Of a stretch of 13,547 nt of DNA, positions 6,980 to 13,547 are shown in pieces. The translations under genes and the position numbers were made by a program. Source of the DNA: Planctomycetota bacterium (GTDB taxonomy: Bacteria > Planctomycetota > Phycisphaerae > WQYP01); assembly GCA_021828925.1 (NCBI GenBank), contig JAJZCT010000026.1, positions 1-13,547 on the forward strand, given 5' to 3'. The notes below the pieces were generated by a model. It made no database searches and was not told the DNA's origin. It worked only from the letters and a program-made list of their open reading frames with translations. The stretch's first letter is position 1; each line of letters begins with the position of its first letter.

Positions 6980-7630
6980 GTGTCGATTCAGTTTGTTGAA
7001 GCCCTGGAACTTCTGCATCATCGTTGCGTGGACATGGCTGCATTGGTCCAGGGAGCGGTCGAGCAAGTTACGCAAGCGGTGATTCATTGCCGGCCTGATA
7101 TCGCGCAGGGCGTGCCCGATACTGAGGAACAAATTGACGCCGAGGAAGTCAGAATTGAACGCGCCGCCATCAATATGCTTTCCGAGCATAAGCCCGCCGC
7201 CTCGGATCTCCGCACGGTTTTTGCCATTGTAAAAATTAACAGTGATTTGGAGCGCATCGGCGATTGCGCCTACAACATCGCGCTGATGGTTCCATCGTTC
7301 TCCGCGACAGTCTCACAGATTCCCCATGAATTAAAAACCATGGCTGAATCCACACTTAAGCAGGTGGAAGATACCACCAAATGTCTGGGGTTAAGCGATC
7401 CGGCTTTAGCTTCTGAAGTGTGCCGGGGCGATGATGTCATCGATGCACTCTACCATCAGATTTATCAAGACCTGCAGGCCGGCATGGTGGCGGACACGCA
7501 GAATGTACCGGCTGATCTGGCGATGATTATGATTGCGAAAAACTTTGAACGCATCGCGGATCATTGCACCAACATTGCCGAAGAAGTGGTATTTCTGGTG
7601 CGCGGCCAAATTATCCGCCATGTCCATTAA
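6980..7630 (+). CDS. phoU: PhoU-family phosphate signalling protein
   Basis: This 216-residue cytoplasmic protein has two PhoU three-helix repeats. PhoU links the PstSCAB phosphate transporter to the PhoR/PhoB two-component system and dampens the phosphate-starvation response. The first repeat carries ASDLRTVFAIVKINSDLERIGD (Glu91, Asp95) and the second NFERIADHCTNIAEEVVFLVRGQ (Glu190, Asp194). These are the E-R-I-x-D metal-cluster motifs of the family, and the typical C-terminal end is present. The length fits the usual 210-240. The GTG at 6980 is preferred because GGAG (6970-6973) lies six bases before it. The in-frame GTG at 6968 would overlap that site. No pst, phoR or phoB gene is in the window, so phoU stands alone here. 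It converges with fur, leaving nine bases between stops. Confidence 0.9.
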   Translation: MSIQFVEALELLHHRCVDMAALVQGAVEQVTQAVIHCRPDIAQGVPDTEEQIDAEEVRIERAAINMLSEHKPAASDLRTVFAIVKINSDLERIGDCAYNIALMVPSFSATVSQIPHELKTMAESTLKQVEDTTKCLGLSDPALASEVCRGDDVIDALYHQIYQDLQAGMVADTQNVPADLAMIMIAKNFERIADHCTNIAEEVVFLVRGQIIRHVH

Positions 7631-7639
7631 TGGGTTGCG

Positions 7640-8080
7640 TCAATGCGCCCCGCGCTGATTTTCCATGGGCTTTCCAAGTATCTGAAAGCGGTGGGCGACC
7701 GACGTAAACCCCATTTCCTGGGCAATGCGATCTCTTAAGGCCGCGATTTCCGGGCTGGAAAAGGGGATAATTTTTCCGGTTTGGACATCCACCAGATGGT
7801 CGTGGCCGCGTTGCGTTCCGACAAAATCATAATAACTCTGCTTCCCGGTACCGAAGAAAATCTGGTTCACCAGCAGGCATTCCACCAGATGTTTAAGCGT
7901 GCGGTACACCGTGGCCTTGCTGACGCGGTGCTGTTGTCGGCGCAGCGCCAGCAGTAATTCCTCGGCTTCAAATGGGCGATCAAAGCTCTGAATGACTTCC
8001 AGCACGACACGCCGCTCTTCCGTGTATTTTTGCCCATGGTCATGGAGAAATGTCTTAAAGATTTCCTGTGCCTGTTCCAT
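7640..8080 (-). CDS. Fur-family transcriptional regulator lacking the CxxC zinc site
   Basis: This 146-residue winged-helix metalloregulator is of standard Fur length. The DNA-binding domain (about 1-80) contains YTEERRVVLEVIQSF, FEAEELLLALR and the recognition helix VSKATVYRTLKHL (53-65). The C-terminal dimerisation/metal domain has GHDHLVDVQTGKIIPF (92-107). His93, Asp94 and His95 of the HHDH motif are present but the first His is Gly92. The structural-zinc CxxC that normally follows is Asp98 and Thr101, and the only cysteine is Cys68. The residue equivalent to the regulatory His before AEEL is Pro or Phe. It may sense iron, manganese, zinc or something else; subfamily cannot be set by eye. 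The ATG at 8080 gives the standard length and sits about one step downstream of a good -10, with no Shine-Dalgarno sequence, suggesting a leaderless mRNA. Confidence 0.88.
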   Translation of the reverse strand: MEQAQEIFKTFLHDHGQKYTEERRVVLEVIQSFDRPFEAEELLLALRRQQHRVSKATVYRTLKHLVECLLVNQIFFGTGKQSYYDFVGTQRGHDHLVDVQTGKIIPFSSPEIAALRDRIAQEMGFTSVAHRFQILGKPMENQRGAH

Positions 8081-8093
8081 ATCAATGATTATC
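8081..8093 (-). promoter_or_regulatory. Fur-box-like core overlapping the fur -10
   Basis: The minus strand reads GATAATCATT at 8093-8084, identical to the ten central bases of the classical 19-bp Fur box. It overlaps the 9-bp palindrome ATCATTGAT (8089-8081). The flanks match the 19-bp consensus poorly (12/19 overall). Placement over the -10 suggests negative autoregulation. Confidence 0.4.
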
Positions 8094-8116
8094 CATTCCA
8101 ACCATGCAATGGGCAA
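8088..8116 (-). promoter_or_regulatory. promoter of the fur-family gene, predicting a leaderless transcript
   Basis: On the minus strand TTGCCC (8116-8111) and GATAAT (8093-8088) are 17 bases apart. The matches are 4/6 and 5/6 to consensus. Seven bases separate the -10 from the A of the ATG at 8080, so transcription should start at or next to the start codon. The absence of a Shine-Dalgarno sequence agrees with this. Confidence 0.55.
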
Positions 8117-8138
8117 ACCCGAATTTTCGATAGACCTT

Positions 8139-8167
8139 TTCGTCCCGCCGGTAGGGGCGGCTATAAT
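8139..8167 (+). promoter_or_regulatory. promoter for the VWA-domain gene
   Basis: A perfect TATAAT (8162-8167) lies 17 bases after a weak TTCGTC (8139-8144). Transcription would start near 8174, giving a leader of about 52 bases. The leader contains a small GCCT/AGGC stem at about 8177-8193 and AGGA at 8213-8216 as ribosome site. Confidence 0.5.
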
Positions 8168-8225
8168 GCCGTAAGCGCCTGTCTGCTTTAGGCAACGGGC
8201 TGGATTGATAGCAGGATTCGGTGCC

Positions 8226-9368
8226 ATGCTTTTTAATTACGGCGAATTTGACGGTTCGGAGTTCCCCACCCCCGACAGCTTGTTTGCTACCGATAGTATC
8301 TTCGATTTTATTCTCTCCTACGGCGATCAGGCACTTGACGCGTTGGCTAAACTGCAACCGGCGGATGCGGATATCCTTGAACAATTGATCAACGACGGGC
8401 TGCTGGAGAAAGCCGCCGGTAAATTCCGCCTTACGCCACGGGCCATCAACGCCATGCAGCGCAAAGCGTTGATGGAAATTTTTGCCCATCTGCCGCGCGG
8501 CAGCCGCGACGGCCATCCCACCACCAACGCCGGTGCCGGTGCTGAACGCCTGGAAGGTACACGCAAATATCAGTTTGGCGACCCCATCAGCGAACTGGAT
8601 ATGTTGCAATCCCTGCGTAATGCCATGTCACGCACGGTGGCCGCCGGCAACGCGCCGGGCCTGCCGATCCAATTTAATGAGCATGATCTGGAATTGCACC
8701 TCCTGGAAGGCTCTACGACCTGCGCCTTATGTATCCTTATTGATATGTCCGGCAGTATGATGCGCTACGGCCGATTTCTGGCGGCGAAAAAAGTTGCCAT
8801 GGCGCTGACCGCTCTGGTTCGCCAGCGTTTTCCTCAGGATACCGTTGATATCGTCGGATTTTACAGCACCGCGGCCGTTGTTCCTGAACAACGCCTGCCT
8901 CTGCTGATGCCCAAACGCGTTTCAACGCATGAGTATGACATTGAAGTGCATATTCCACTTTCGCAGGCGGAAAAAGCCCATCAGCACTTTACGAATCTCC
9001 AATTGGGCATGCAGATGGGAAGGCGAATACTGAATTCTCGCCCCGCTGAACAAAAGCAGATGTTCATCATTACCGACGGCCAGCCTACCGCCCACGTCGA
9101 TGGTGATATGCTGCATCTTCTGTATCCGCCGCGACGGGAAACCGCATTGGCGACACTCCGGGAGGCACTGACATGCAGCCGGGCGGGTATTCGCGTAGCG
9201 AGTTTTGCCCTTATTGAAGATTACTGGGATATGCAATGGGTGGAGTTTGTTGATCAGCTTACGCGCCTGTGCCGAGGTGTGGCGTTCTATTGCACCGGCG
9301 ACAATCTTGCCGGGTGCGTGATGGAAAGTTATTTAAGCGGTAAGAAAAGTAAGACGTTTATCGCGTGA
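8226..9368 (+). CDS. VWA-domain protein with intact MIDAS metal site
   Basis: This is a 380-residue cytoplasmic-looking protein with no signal peptide or membrane segment. Residues about 1-155 form a charged N-terminal region including TRKYQFGDPISELDMLQSLRN-type sequence. Residues about 165-345 form a von Willebrand factor A domain, starting with CILIDMSGSMM, the MIDAS DxSxS motif with Asp173. MFIITDGQPTAH follows, with Asp284 as the distal MIDAS Asp. Such proteins usually act with a MoxR- or Mg-chelatase-type AAA+ ATPase as metal-dependent adaptor or insertase pairs, but no ATPase gene is visible here. The ATG at 8226 is chosen over the TTG at 8205 because AGGA at 8213-8216 sits nine bases upstream. 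It is divergent from fur and converges with the HExxH gene, with 15 bases between stops. The specific function is unknown. Confidence 0.85.
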   Translation: MLFNYGEFDGSEFPTPDSLFATDSIFDFILSYGDQALDALAKLQPADADILEQLINDGLLEKAAGKFRLTPRAINAMQRKALMEIFAHLPRGSRDGHPTTNAGAGAERLEGTRKYQFGDPISELDMLQSLRNAMSRTVAAGNAPGLPIQFNEHDLELHLLEGSTTCALCILIDMSGSMMRYGRFLAAKKVAMALTALVRQRFPQDTVDIVGFYSTAAVVPEQRLPLLMPKRVSTHEYDIEVHIPLSQAEKAHQHFTNLQLGMQMGRRILNSRPAEQKQMFIITDGQPTAHVDGDMLHLLYPPRRETALATLREALTCSRAGIRVASFALIEDYWDMQWVEFVDQLTRLCRGVAFYCTGDNLAGCVMESYLSGKKSKTFIA

Positions 9369-9383
9369 CAGGATCAAGGTGAA

Positions 9384-9953
9384 TTATCCGGGCCAAGTGT
9401 GAAATTGCTCCAGCACCGGCGGTAAAACCTTCAGCCCGCGTTTTTTGGCCAGCCGGACATAATGGTACATGCTTCGCCGATAATGCCGCTCTACACGCCG
9501 ATCCACAGCAATGCCGCGCTTGCGCATCTGCTCGAACGCCCACTGCCAGACATGGTATTCCTCCAGACAGCGGGGGCGAAACTTTTTGAATCCCACCGCG
9601 TGATGGCCCACCTCATGCATGAAAATACACGCACTGACAGGGGATCGCGGGCGCGGAGCTGAAATCATTCGCCGAACATCGCCGTTGTTGTAATGGAGTT
9701 CATACGCCACGCCGCTCATGCTGGAACGCCATTTACGAATTGAAATGCCGTATTGGGACTTCATCTCCTGCACCAATTGGTCGTAAAAGCGATGGTGCTC
9801 ACGGAATGGCACATCTAAAAGGGATCGGTACACGGTTGGTTTTTCGCGCTGGATAATTTTTTCGGAAACGGCCGGGCTAACCACCTTCCGCGGCTTATTT
9901 GTAATGCGTGGTGTTTTCAGAAATGTAAATAGATCCAGTTGCCTCTCGGGCAT
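9384..9953 (-). CDS. small HExxH metallopeptidase-like protein with N-terminal clamp-binding motif
   Basis: I do not recognise an established family for this 189-residue protein. The N-terminus reads MPERQLDLFTFL. QLDLF at 5-9 exactly fits the bacterial beta-sliding-clamp-binding consensus QL(S/D)LF. Residues about 10-45 look basic and disordered. A compact part follows, with HEVGH at 113-117 (MHEVGHHAVG), the zinc-binding signature of gluzincin-type metallopeptidases. Glu131/Glu132 in CLEEYHVWQW are candidates for the third ligand 14-15 residues later. The C-terminal third is rich in Arg, His and Tyr. There is no signal peptide, so it is cytoplasmic. The ATG at 9953 has AGGA just upstream. 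A longer frame back to a TTG at 10076, overlapping the DUF255 stop, has no ribosome site. The gene lies downstream of rpmH and the DUF255 gene on the same strand. It might be a DNA-replication-associated or stress protease; this is inference. Confidence 0.65.
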   Translation of the reverse strand: MPERQLDLFTFLKTPRITNKPRKVVSPAVSEKIIQREKPTVYRSLLDVPFREHHRFYDQLVQEMKSQYGISIRKWRSSMSGVAYELHYNNGDVRRMISAPRPRSPVSACIFMHEVGHHAVGFKKFRPRCLEEYHVWQWAFEQMRKRGIAVDRRVERHYRRSMYHYVRLAKKRGLKVLPPVLEQFHTWPG

Positions 9954-10072
9954 GGTTTTATCCTGTCCAGAACGCGCCGCCAGATGGATATTATCGGTCA
10001 ATCCGAGGCGCTTTCTTAAATGTTTCCAAGCGGATTGGTAGTGAAAAATAAACAGTCTTATCGATTGCCTGA

Positions 10073-11983
10073 TCAAGTTTGTGCCGCCGTTAACAGATAT
10101 TCAGGATGCTCAACAAGGGTCGATAAAATGGATGAAAACGCCAGCGGATACTGCTCAATAAGCGGTGCCATTCCAGCCAGGCTTCGGGCTACTGCTGTGT
10201 GATAAACGGCTTTTGGCGATGCGGAATCGATTTTTAGCAGCAGGTCTATGGCCAGGGCGGCGGCTGACGGCACAGCGTTATCACTGCCGCTGGGCACGCG
10301 GAGAAATAGCTGCTCGTGGCGATCGCTGGAGATGTAAAATTTTCCGCTTTGCCGCTGAAAAAATTCCGTGGAAATATTTTCGCTGGAACGCGTGGCGCTC
10401 GCCAGCCATGCCGCGCTATCATGAGGCGCAAAATGTCGTGCTGCCGCCGTCAGATACCATAACCCCAACCCAATGCACGCTTCATCCTGAAGAAATGCGG
10501 GAATTTCCGCCTGCCCGCCTCGGCTCACATGCAGGATATTTCCCGCACCATCGCTGTGCACAGACAATATGGCCGATGCCGCCCGCGCCGCGGCCTGATA
10601 ATAGCGCGGTTCATTCATCAGCACGGCGGCTTGCGCCAACGCCTGAATCATCAGGCCGTTCCAATCGGCGAGAATTTTATCATCACAATGTGGAGCAATT
10701 CGCTTGGACCTGATTTTCCGTAAGTGTAATTTGATTTTGTGCAAACGTGCCTGTACCACGTCCGGTGCCTGTCCAAGCCGCGCTGCGAGCTGCGTAATAT
10801 CCGATTTAACCCGGGCAATATTACGCCCCTCCCAGTTTCCTTCCGGAGAAAAGTCCCAATAGTCGCCGGCTAATGCACGGTCGGCAGGATCGGGAATGGC
10901 GGCCACTATTTCCGCAAAGTCCCAGACATAAAATTTTCCCTCTTCACCCTCGCTATCGGCGTCCAAACTGCTGAAAAATAGTCCATCGGGTGCCGTCATG
11001 TCACGCAGCCAGAAATCCAATGTTTCTCGTGCGATCTCGATGTAATGACTCTGTTTCAATAGTACGCCCGCGCGGGCGTAAATGAGCGACAGCTGCGCAT
11101 TGTCGTATAGCATTTTTTCAAAATGCGGAACCAGCCATTGTTCATCCGTGCTGTAGCGGGAAAATCCGCCGCCGATCTGATCATAAATTCCGCCGGCCGC
11201 CATATTGTCCAGTGTGATGGTCAGCCAGGAGCGAACCTGCCGGGCAAGTTCATCGGATAGTTTGATCGCGGCGTTCAGCGTGCCCGCCGCATGCTGCTCC
11301 AGCAGAACAATCCATAAGAGTAACGTCTGATGCGGAGGAAATTTTGGGGCACCACTAAAACCGCCCCGCGCTAAGTCCATGCGATTTTTGCACGCTTCCA
11401 AGGCACCGGCCACCCAGGCGGGAACATCCACGGCCGCATCGGCCTTGTCGCCCCGGTTCAGATGGCCAGAAATGGTGCGGGCAATTTGGTCCGCCTGTTC
11501 GAGCACCTGATCGCGTTGATTGCCCCAAGCCTTGCTGATGGCCGAGAGTACCGAAGGAAAGCCGGGCCGGCCGTATTGATCTTTCGGCGGAAAATAGGTG
11601 CCCGCGTAGAAAGCTTTAAGGTCCGGCGTAAGCCATACGCTCATGGGCCAGCCGCCGGAGCCGGTGATTATTTGTGTGGCCAGCATGTACAGTTCGTCAA
11701 GGTCCGGGCGTTGCTCCCGATCCACTTTGATATTCACGAAGTGCTCATTCATATACTGGGCAATGGGTGGATTTTCAAAAACCTCCCGCTCCATGACATG
11801 GCACCAGTGGCACGCCGAATAGCCGATGGATAGGAATATGGGAAGATTTCGCGCGCGAGCTAGCGCCAATGCTTCCAAGCTCCATGGATACCAATCCACA
11901 GGGTTGTAAGCATGTTGCAAAAGATACGGACTGCGGGAATCAATCAGACGATTGGGGCGGCGCGTAGATGGCTGATCGCTCAT
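10073..11983 (-). CDS. thioredoxin-domain DUF255 protein (YyaL / spermatogenesis-associated 20 family)
   Basis: This 636-residue protein matches the family's usual length of 600-700. Residues about 1-165 are a thioredoxin-like domain with the family signature [14 protein letters not shown]; the CxxC is Cys58 and Cys61. [26 protein letters not shown] and GTYFPP follow. The rest resembles an alpha/alpha six-hairpin toroid as in glycosidases and epimerases, with [30 protein letters not shown] and [19 protein letters not shown]. The protein is widespread in bacteria, archaea and animals, but its substrate is not established; a redox or carbohydrate-related role is usually supposed. The gene begins nine bases after the rpmH stop with only a weak AGG near the start, so it is probably translated from an rpmH-containing mRNA. 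No truncation or frameshift is seen. Confidence 0.93.
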   Translation of the reverse strand: MSDQPSTRRPNRLIDSRSPYLLQHAYNPVDWYPWSLEALALARARNLPIFLSIGYSACHWCHVMEREVFENPPIAQYMNEHFVNIKVDREQRPDLDELYMLATQIITGSGGWPMSVWLTPDLKAFYAGTYFPPKDQYGRPGFPSVLSAISKAWGNQRDQVLEQADQIARTISGHLNRGDKADAAVDVPAWVAGALEACKNRMDLARGGFSGAPKFPPHQTLLLWIVLLEQHAAGTLNAAIKLSDELARQVRSWLTITLDNMAAGGIYDQIGGGFSRYSTDEQWLVPHFEKMLYDNAQLSLIYARAGVLLKQSHYIEIARETLDFWLRDMTAPDGLFFSSLDADSEGEEGKFYVWDFAEIVAAIPDPADRALAGDYWDFSPEGNWEGRNIARVKSDITQLAARLGQAPDVVQARLHKIKLHLRKIRSKRIAPHCDDKILADWNGLMIQALAQAAVLMNEPRYYQAAARAASAILSVHSDGAGNILHVSRGGQAEIPAFLQDEACIGLGLWYLTAAARHFAPHDSAAWLASATRSSENISTEFFQRQSGKFYISSDRHEQLFLRVPSGSDNAVPSAAALAIDLLLKIDSASPKAVYHTAVARSLAGMAPLIEQYPLAFSSILSTLVEHPEYLLTAAQT

Positions 11984-11992
11984 AGAGCCTGA

Positions 11993-12127
11993 TCATACCA
12001 CATTGACGCTGCGACCGGTGCGGCGTTTGCGGTTCATCAGTTGCCGGCCCTTTTTGGTCCTCATCCTGGCGCGGAAGCCGATTTTACGCACGCGCTTACG
12101 ATTGCTGACTTTATGCGGATAATGCAC
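11993..12127 (-). CDS. rpmH: 50S ribosomal protein L34, GTG start
   Basis: This 44-residue, very basic protein is a structural component of the large ribosomal subunit. It begins MHYPHKVSNRKRVRK, and the core GFRARMRTKKGRQLMNRKRR is the diagnostic L34 motif. The start must be the GTG at 12127. An in-frame TGA lies two codons upstream, and GGAG (12138-12135) is seven bases before the GTG. In most bacteria rpmH is followed by rnpA and lies near yidC and dnaA. Here it is followed nine bases later by the DUF255 gene and preceded, 31 bases away, by an unrelated large protein. A GATAAT-like -10 at 12147-12142 could give it its own promoter, but no -35 is clear. Its short length and GTG start make it easy to miss. 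Confidence 0.95.
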   Translation of the reverse strand: MHYPHKVSNRKRVRKIGFRARMRTKKGRQLMNRKRRTGRSVNVV

Positions 12128-12158
12128 GACTCAACTCCAAAATATTATCTTTGCCGCA

Positions 12159-13547
12159 TCAATGTACCGTTACCAGCACCGATGCGTAGGCCTCGTTCCC
12201 GGCGGCATCAACCGCTTTTACCACAATTCGATGCGGTCCACCGGTCAGCACACCTGTTCTACCGTGGAACCCTTCCAGCGGAGAATCAAAGATAGTAGCA
12301 GAAGCGGCCGCCGGACGCCAGTTCTTTGAAGAATCCACCTGCAGGCTTACCGCCGTTATTGGCGAAAGCTTATCCGACGCCACGCCGGTTACCACAATGC
12401 GGCCATCCGCGGCCTGCCGCCATTTCAGGTCCGCGATCCTGGGCGCGGTGTTATCCACCAGAATGCGGCGGGATTCTCTGGCCACACTTTGCGTAGTGCT
12501 CGGCGTATTGTCCGGTGCATCTGAGGCAATAACCTTCACCCGATAATATCCATCGGGAATACCGGCGAGCTGCCAAAGGTAATGATGCGCGGAAATATTC
12601 TTCGCAATGCGTATCCAGACGGGAATCCCCTTCTGCCGGTATTTCACCGTGTACTGCAGCGTATCGCCGTCCGGATCATTGGCCTTCCATTTCACCAGTA
12701 CCGCATGAGCGGGTTTGCTCTGGTAATGGGTTTGCACACTGCTAAGCACCGGCGGCACGCTGATGTGCTGATAGCTGATACATGTGGACCGAATAATCGG
12801 CGAAGCCCCTTTGGCGCTGCGTTTAAGCCGCAGGCGGAATTGTAAAAATCGCGCCGGCGGGCTTGAAATTTTCCGGTAACTGTTGGCCGGTATCCAGGAT
12901 GTCCAGCGGCTCCAGAACTTCGCGGAGGTCTTCACGTCCCGCACGTTGCCGCTGCGCGTCTGAATATCCACCGCCGCACCGGCCGGCACTTTGGCGATAA
13001 TATGCGCCGCCCCCCAGTTGCTGGGCAGTTTGGCGTCCAGCACCTTACTGACATAATTACCCGTAAGCTGAGCCTGGGATGTTAATTGATAAATCTGCCC
13101 TTGATTAGCTGTGCCAATGAGCAATCGGTCGTTACCGGTTTCCGCCAAGCTCAACAGGTCTTGTTGCTTAAGCCGTTCCAGCAGGGTCTCGGTCTGTGTG
13201 AACGGATCATACGAAAGCAACCGCCCATGCCCGCCCAGACCCAGAATCAGATGATGCTTGACATAAATCATTGAAAGCACCATATCCGGCACCTTGAGTA
13301 ACACGCGAACCCGTCCGCTGGGGCTGATCTGATAGACCACATTGCTTTTTACCGCAGGTTCAGTAGATGCCGAATCATCACCGCCCGCGGAGGGAAATGG
13401 CCCGGGTATGCGTGTACGTTTCGCCCCTGGTTTTACCGCCCCCGCAGCGGCCGCACCATGGGCCTTCTTACCGGCCTTGCCCTTTTTGCCGGGCAGTTGA
13501 ATACCGCTTCCAACCGCAACGGGCCGTCCGTTCGGGTGCAGCACGGG
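12159..13547 (-). CDS. C-terminal part of a large propeller/FN3-like protein (5' end outside window)
   Basis: The frame is open to the right edge, so this is the last 462 residues of a longer protein. A Lys/Ala/Gly-rich linker lies at about 18-45. Residues about 65-165 contain repeating beta strands typical of propeller blades, such as VVYQISPSGRVRVLL, LILGLGGHGRLLSYDP and LLIGTANQGQIYQL. A segment with TRSGNVRD and WSRWTSW, then SPPARFLQFRLRL (about 197-240), resembles the jelly-roll-like insert seen in other large propeller proteins. Residues about 262-370 resemble a fibronectin III domain (VKWKANDPDGDTLQYTVKYR). The last part is Ig-like, with DNTAPRIADLKW and VDAAGNEAYASVLV near the end. 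Such proteins are generally exported and surface or periplasmic, but the signal peptide would be off-window. The ligand and function are unknown. Confidence 0.75.
   Translation of the reverse strand, partial: PVLHPNGRPVAVGSGIQLPGKKGKAGKKAHGAAAAGAVKPGAKRTRIPGPFPSAGGDDSASTEPAVKSNVVYQISPSGRVRVLLKVPDMVLSMIYVKHHLILGLGGHGRLLSYDPFTQTETLLERLKQQDLLSLAETGNDRLLIGTANQGQIYQLTSQAQLTGNYVSKVLDAKLPSNWGAAHIIAKVPAGAAVDIQTRSGNVRDVKTSAKFWSRWTSWIPANSYRKISSPPARFLQFRLRLKRSAKGASPIIRSTCISYQHISVPPVLSSVQTHYQSKPAHAVLVKWKANDPDGDTLQYTVKYRQKGIPVWIRIAKNISAHHYLWQLAGIPDGYYRVKVIASDAPDNTPSTTQSVARESRRILVDNTAPRIADLKWRQAADGRIVVTGVASDKLSPITAVSLQVDSSKNWRPAAASATIFDSPLEGFHGRTGVLTGGPHRIVVKAVDAAGNEAYASVLVTVH

Noticed and set aside
8081..8227. 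50-residue N-terminal extension of the Fur-family protein
   Set aside because: It would run into the VWA gene start and past the likely fur promoter. The ATG at 8080 gives standard Fur length.
9954..10076. 41-residue N-terminal extension of the HExxH protein starting at TTG 10076
   Set aside because: The TTG has no ribosome site and overlaps the DUF255 stop, whereas the ATG at 9953 has AGGA upstream.
12451..12459. TTATCCACC, one mismatch from a DnaA box, near rpmH
   Set aside because: It is a single site inside a coding region, with no cluster, AT-rich unwinding element or dnaA/dnaN gene. It is not evidence of an origin.

Overview
The window looks like a piece of a bacterial chromosome of moderate to moderately high GC, with ordinary housekeeping and envelope genes and no visible mobile element, CRISPR array, rRNA or tRNA. 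The gene content (a FliA/WhiG-type sigma factor with no flagellar genes nearby, DUF3300/DUF2950 secreted proteins, a large propeller/FN3-like protein, and an L34 whose N-terminus starts MHYPHKVSNRKR) suggests a planctomycete, possibly Phycisphaerae-like. That placement is inference from style and gene content, not from a marker alignment.

Left part, plus strand: the C-terminal three quarters of an M29 aminopeptidase enters from the left edge (to 854). A well-formed promoter then drives a lipoprotein FKBP-type prolyl isomerase (951-1517). A 563-base stretch without a convincing gene follows (1518-2080). It contains inverted repeats and precedes a FliA/WhiG-family sigma factor (2081-2878) that has a strong Shine-Dalgarno sequence.

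Middle, minus strand: a three-gene unit read from 6797 down to 3041 encodes a secreted DUF3300 protein, a DUF2950 lipoprotein and a membrane-anchored family 2 glycosyltransferase fused to DUF2062. It converges on the sigma gene over a hairpin-bearing spacer. On the other side it diverges from phoU (6980-7630) across a region with one TATAAT box for each direction.

Right part: phoU converges on a fur-family regulator (8080-7640, minus). fur is divergent from an orphan VWA-domain protein (8226-9368, plus). The fur promoter appears to give a leaderless transcript and carries a Fur-box-like core over its -10. A minus-strand run then reads from the right edge: the C-terminus of a propeller/FN3-like protein (13547-12159), rpmH with a GTG start (12127-11993), a thioredoxin-domain DUF255/YyaL protein (11983-10073), and a small HExxH protein (9953-9384) whose N-terminus carries a textbook beta-sliding-clamp-binding pentapeptide, QLDLF. 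This last protein is the most unusual item in the window. It is a candidate clamp-tethered zinc metalloprotease, analogous in logic to PCNA-tethered Spartan, although no homology to Spartan is claimed.
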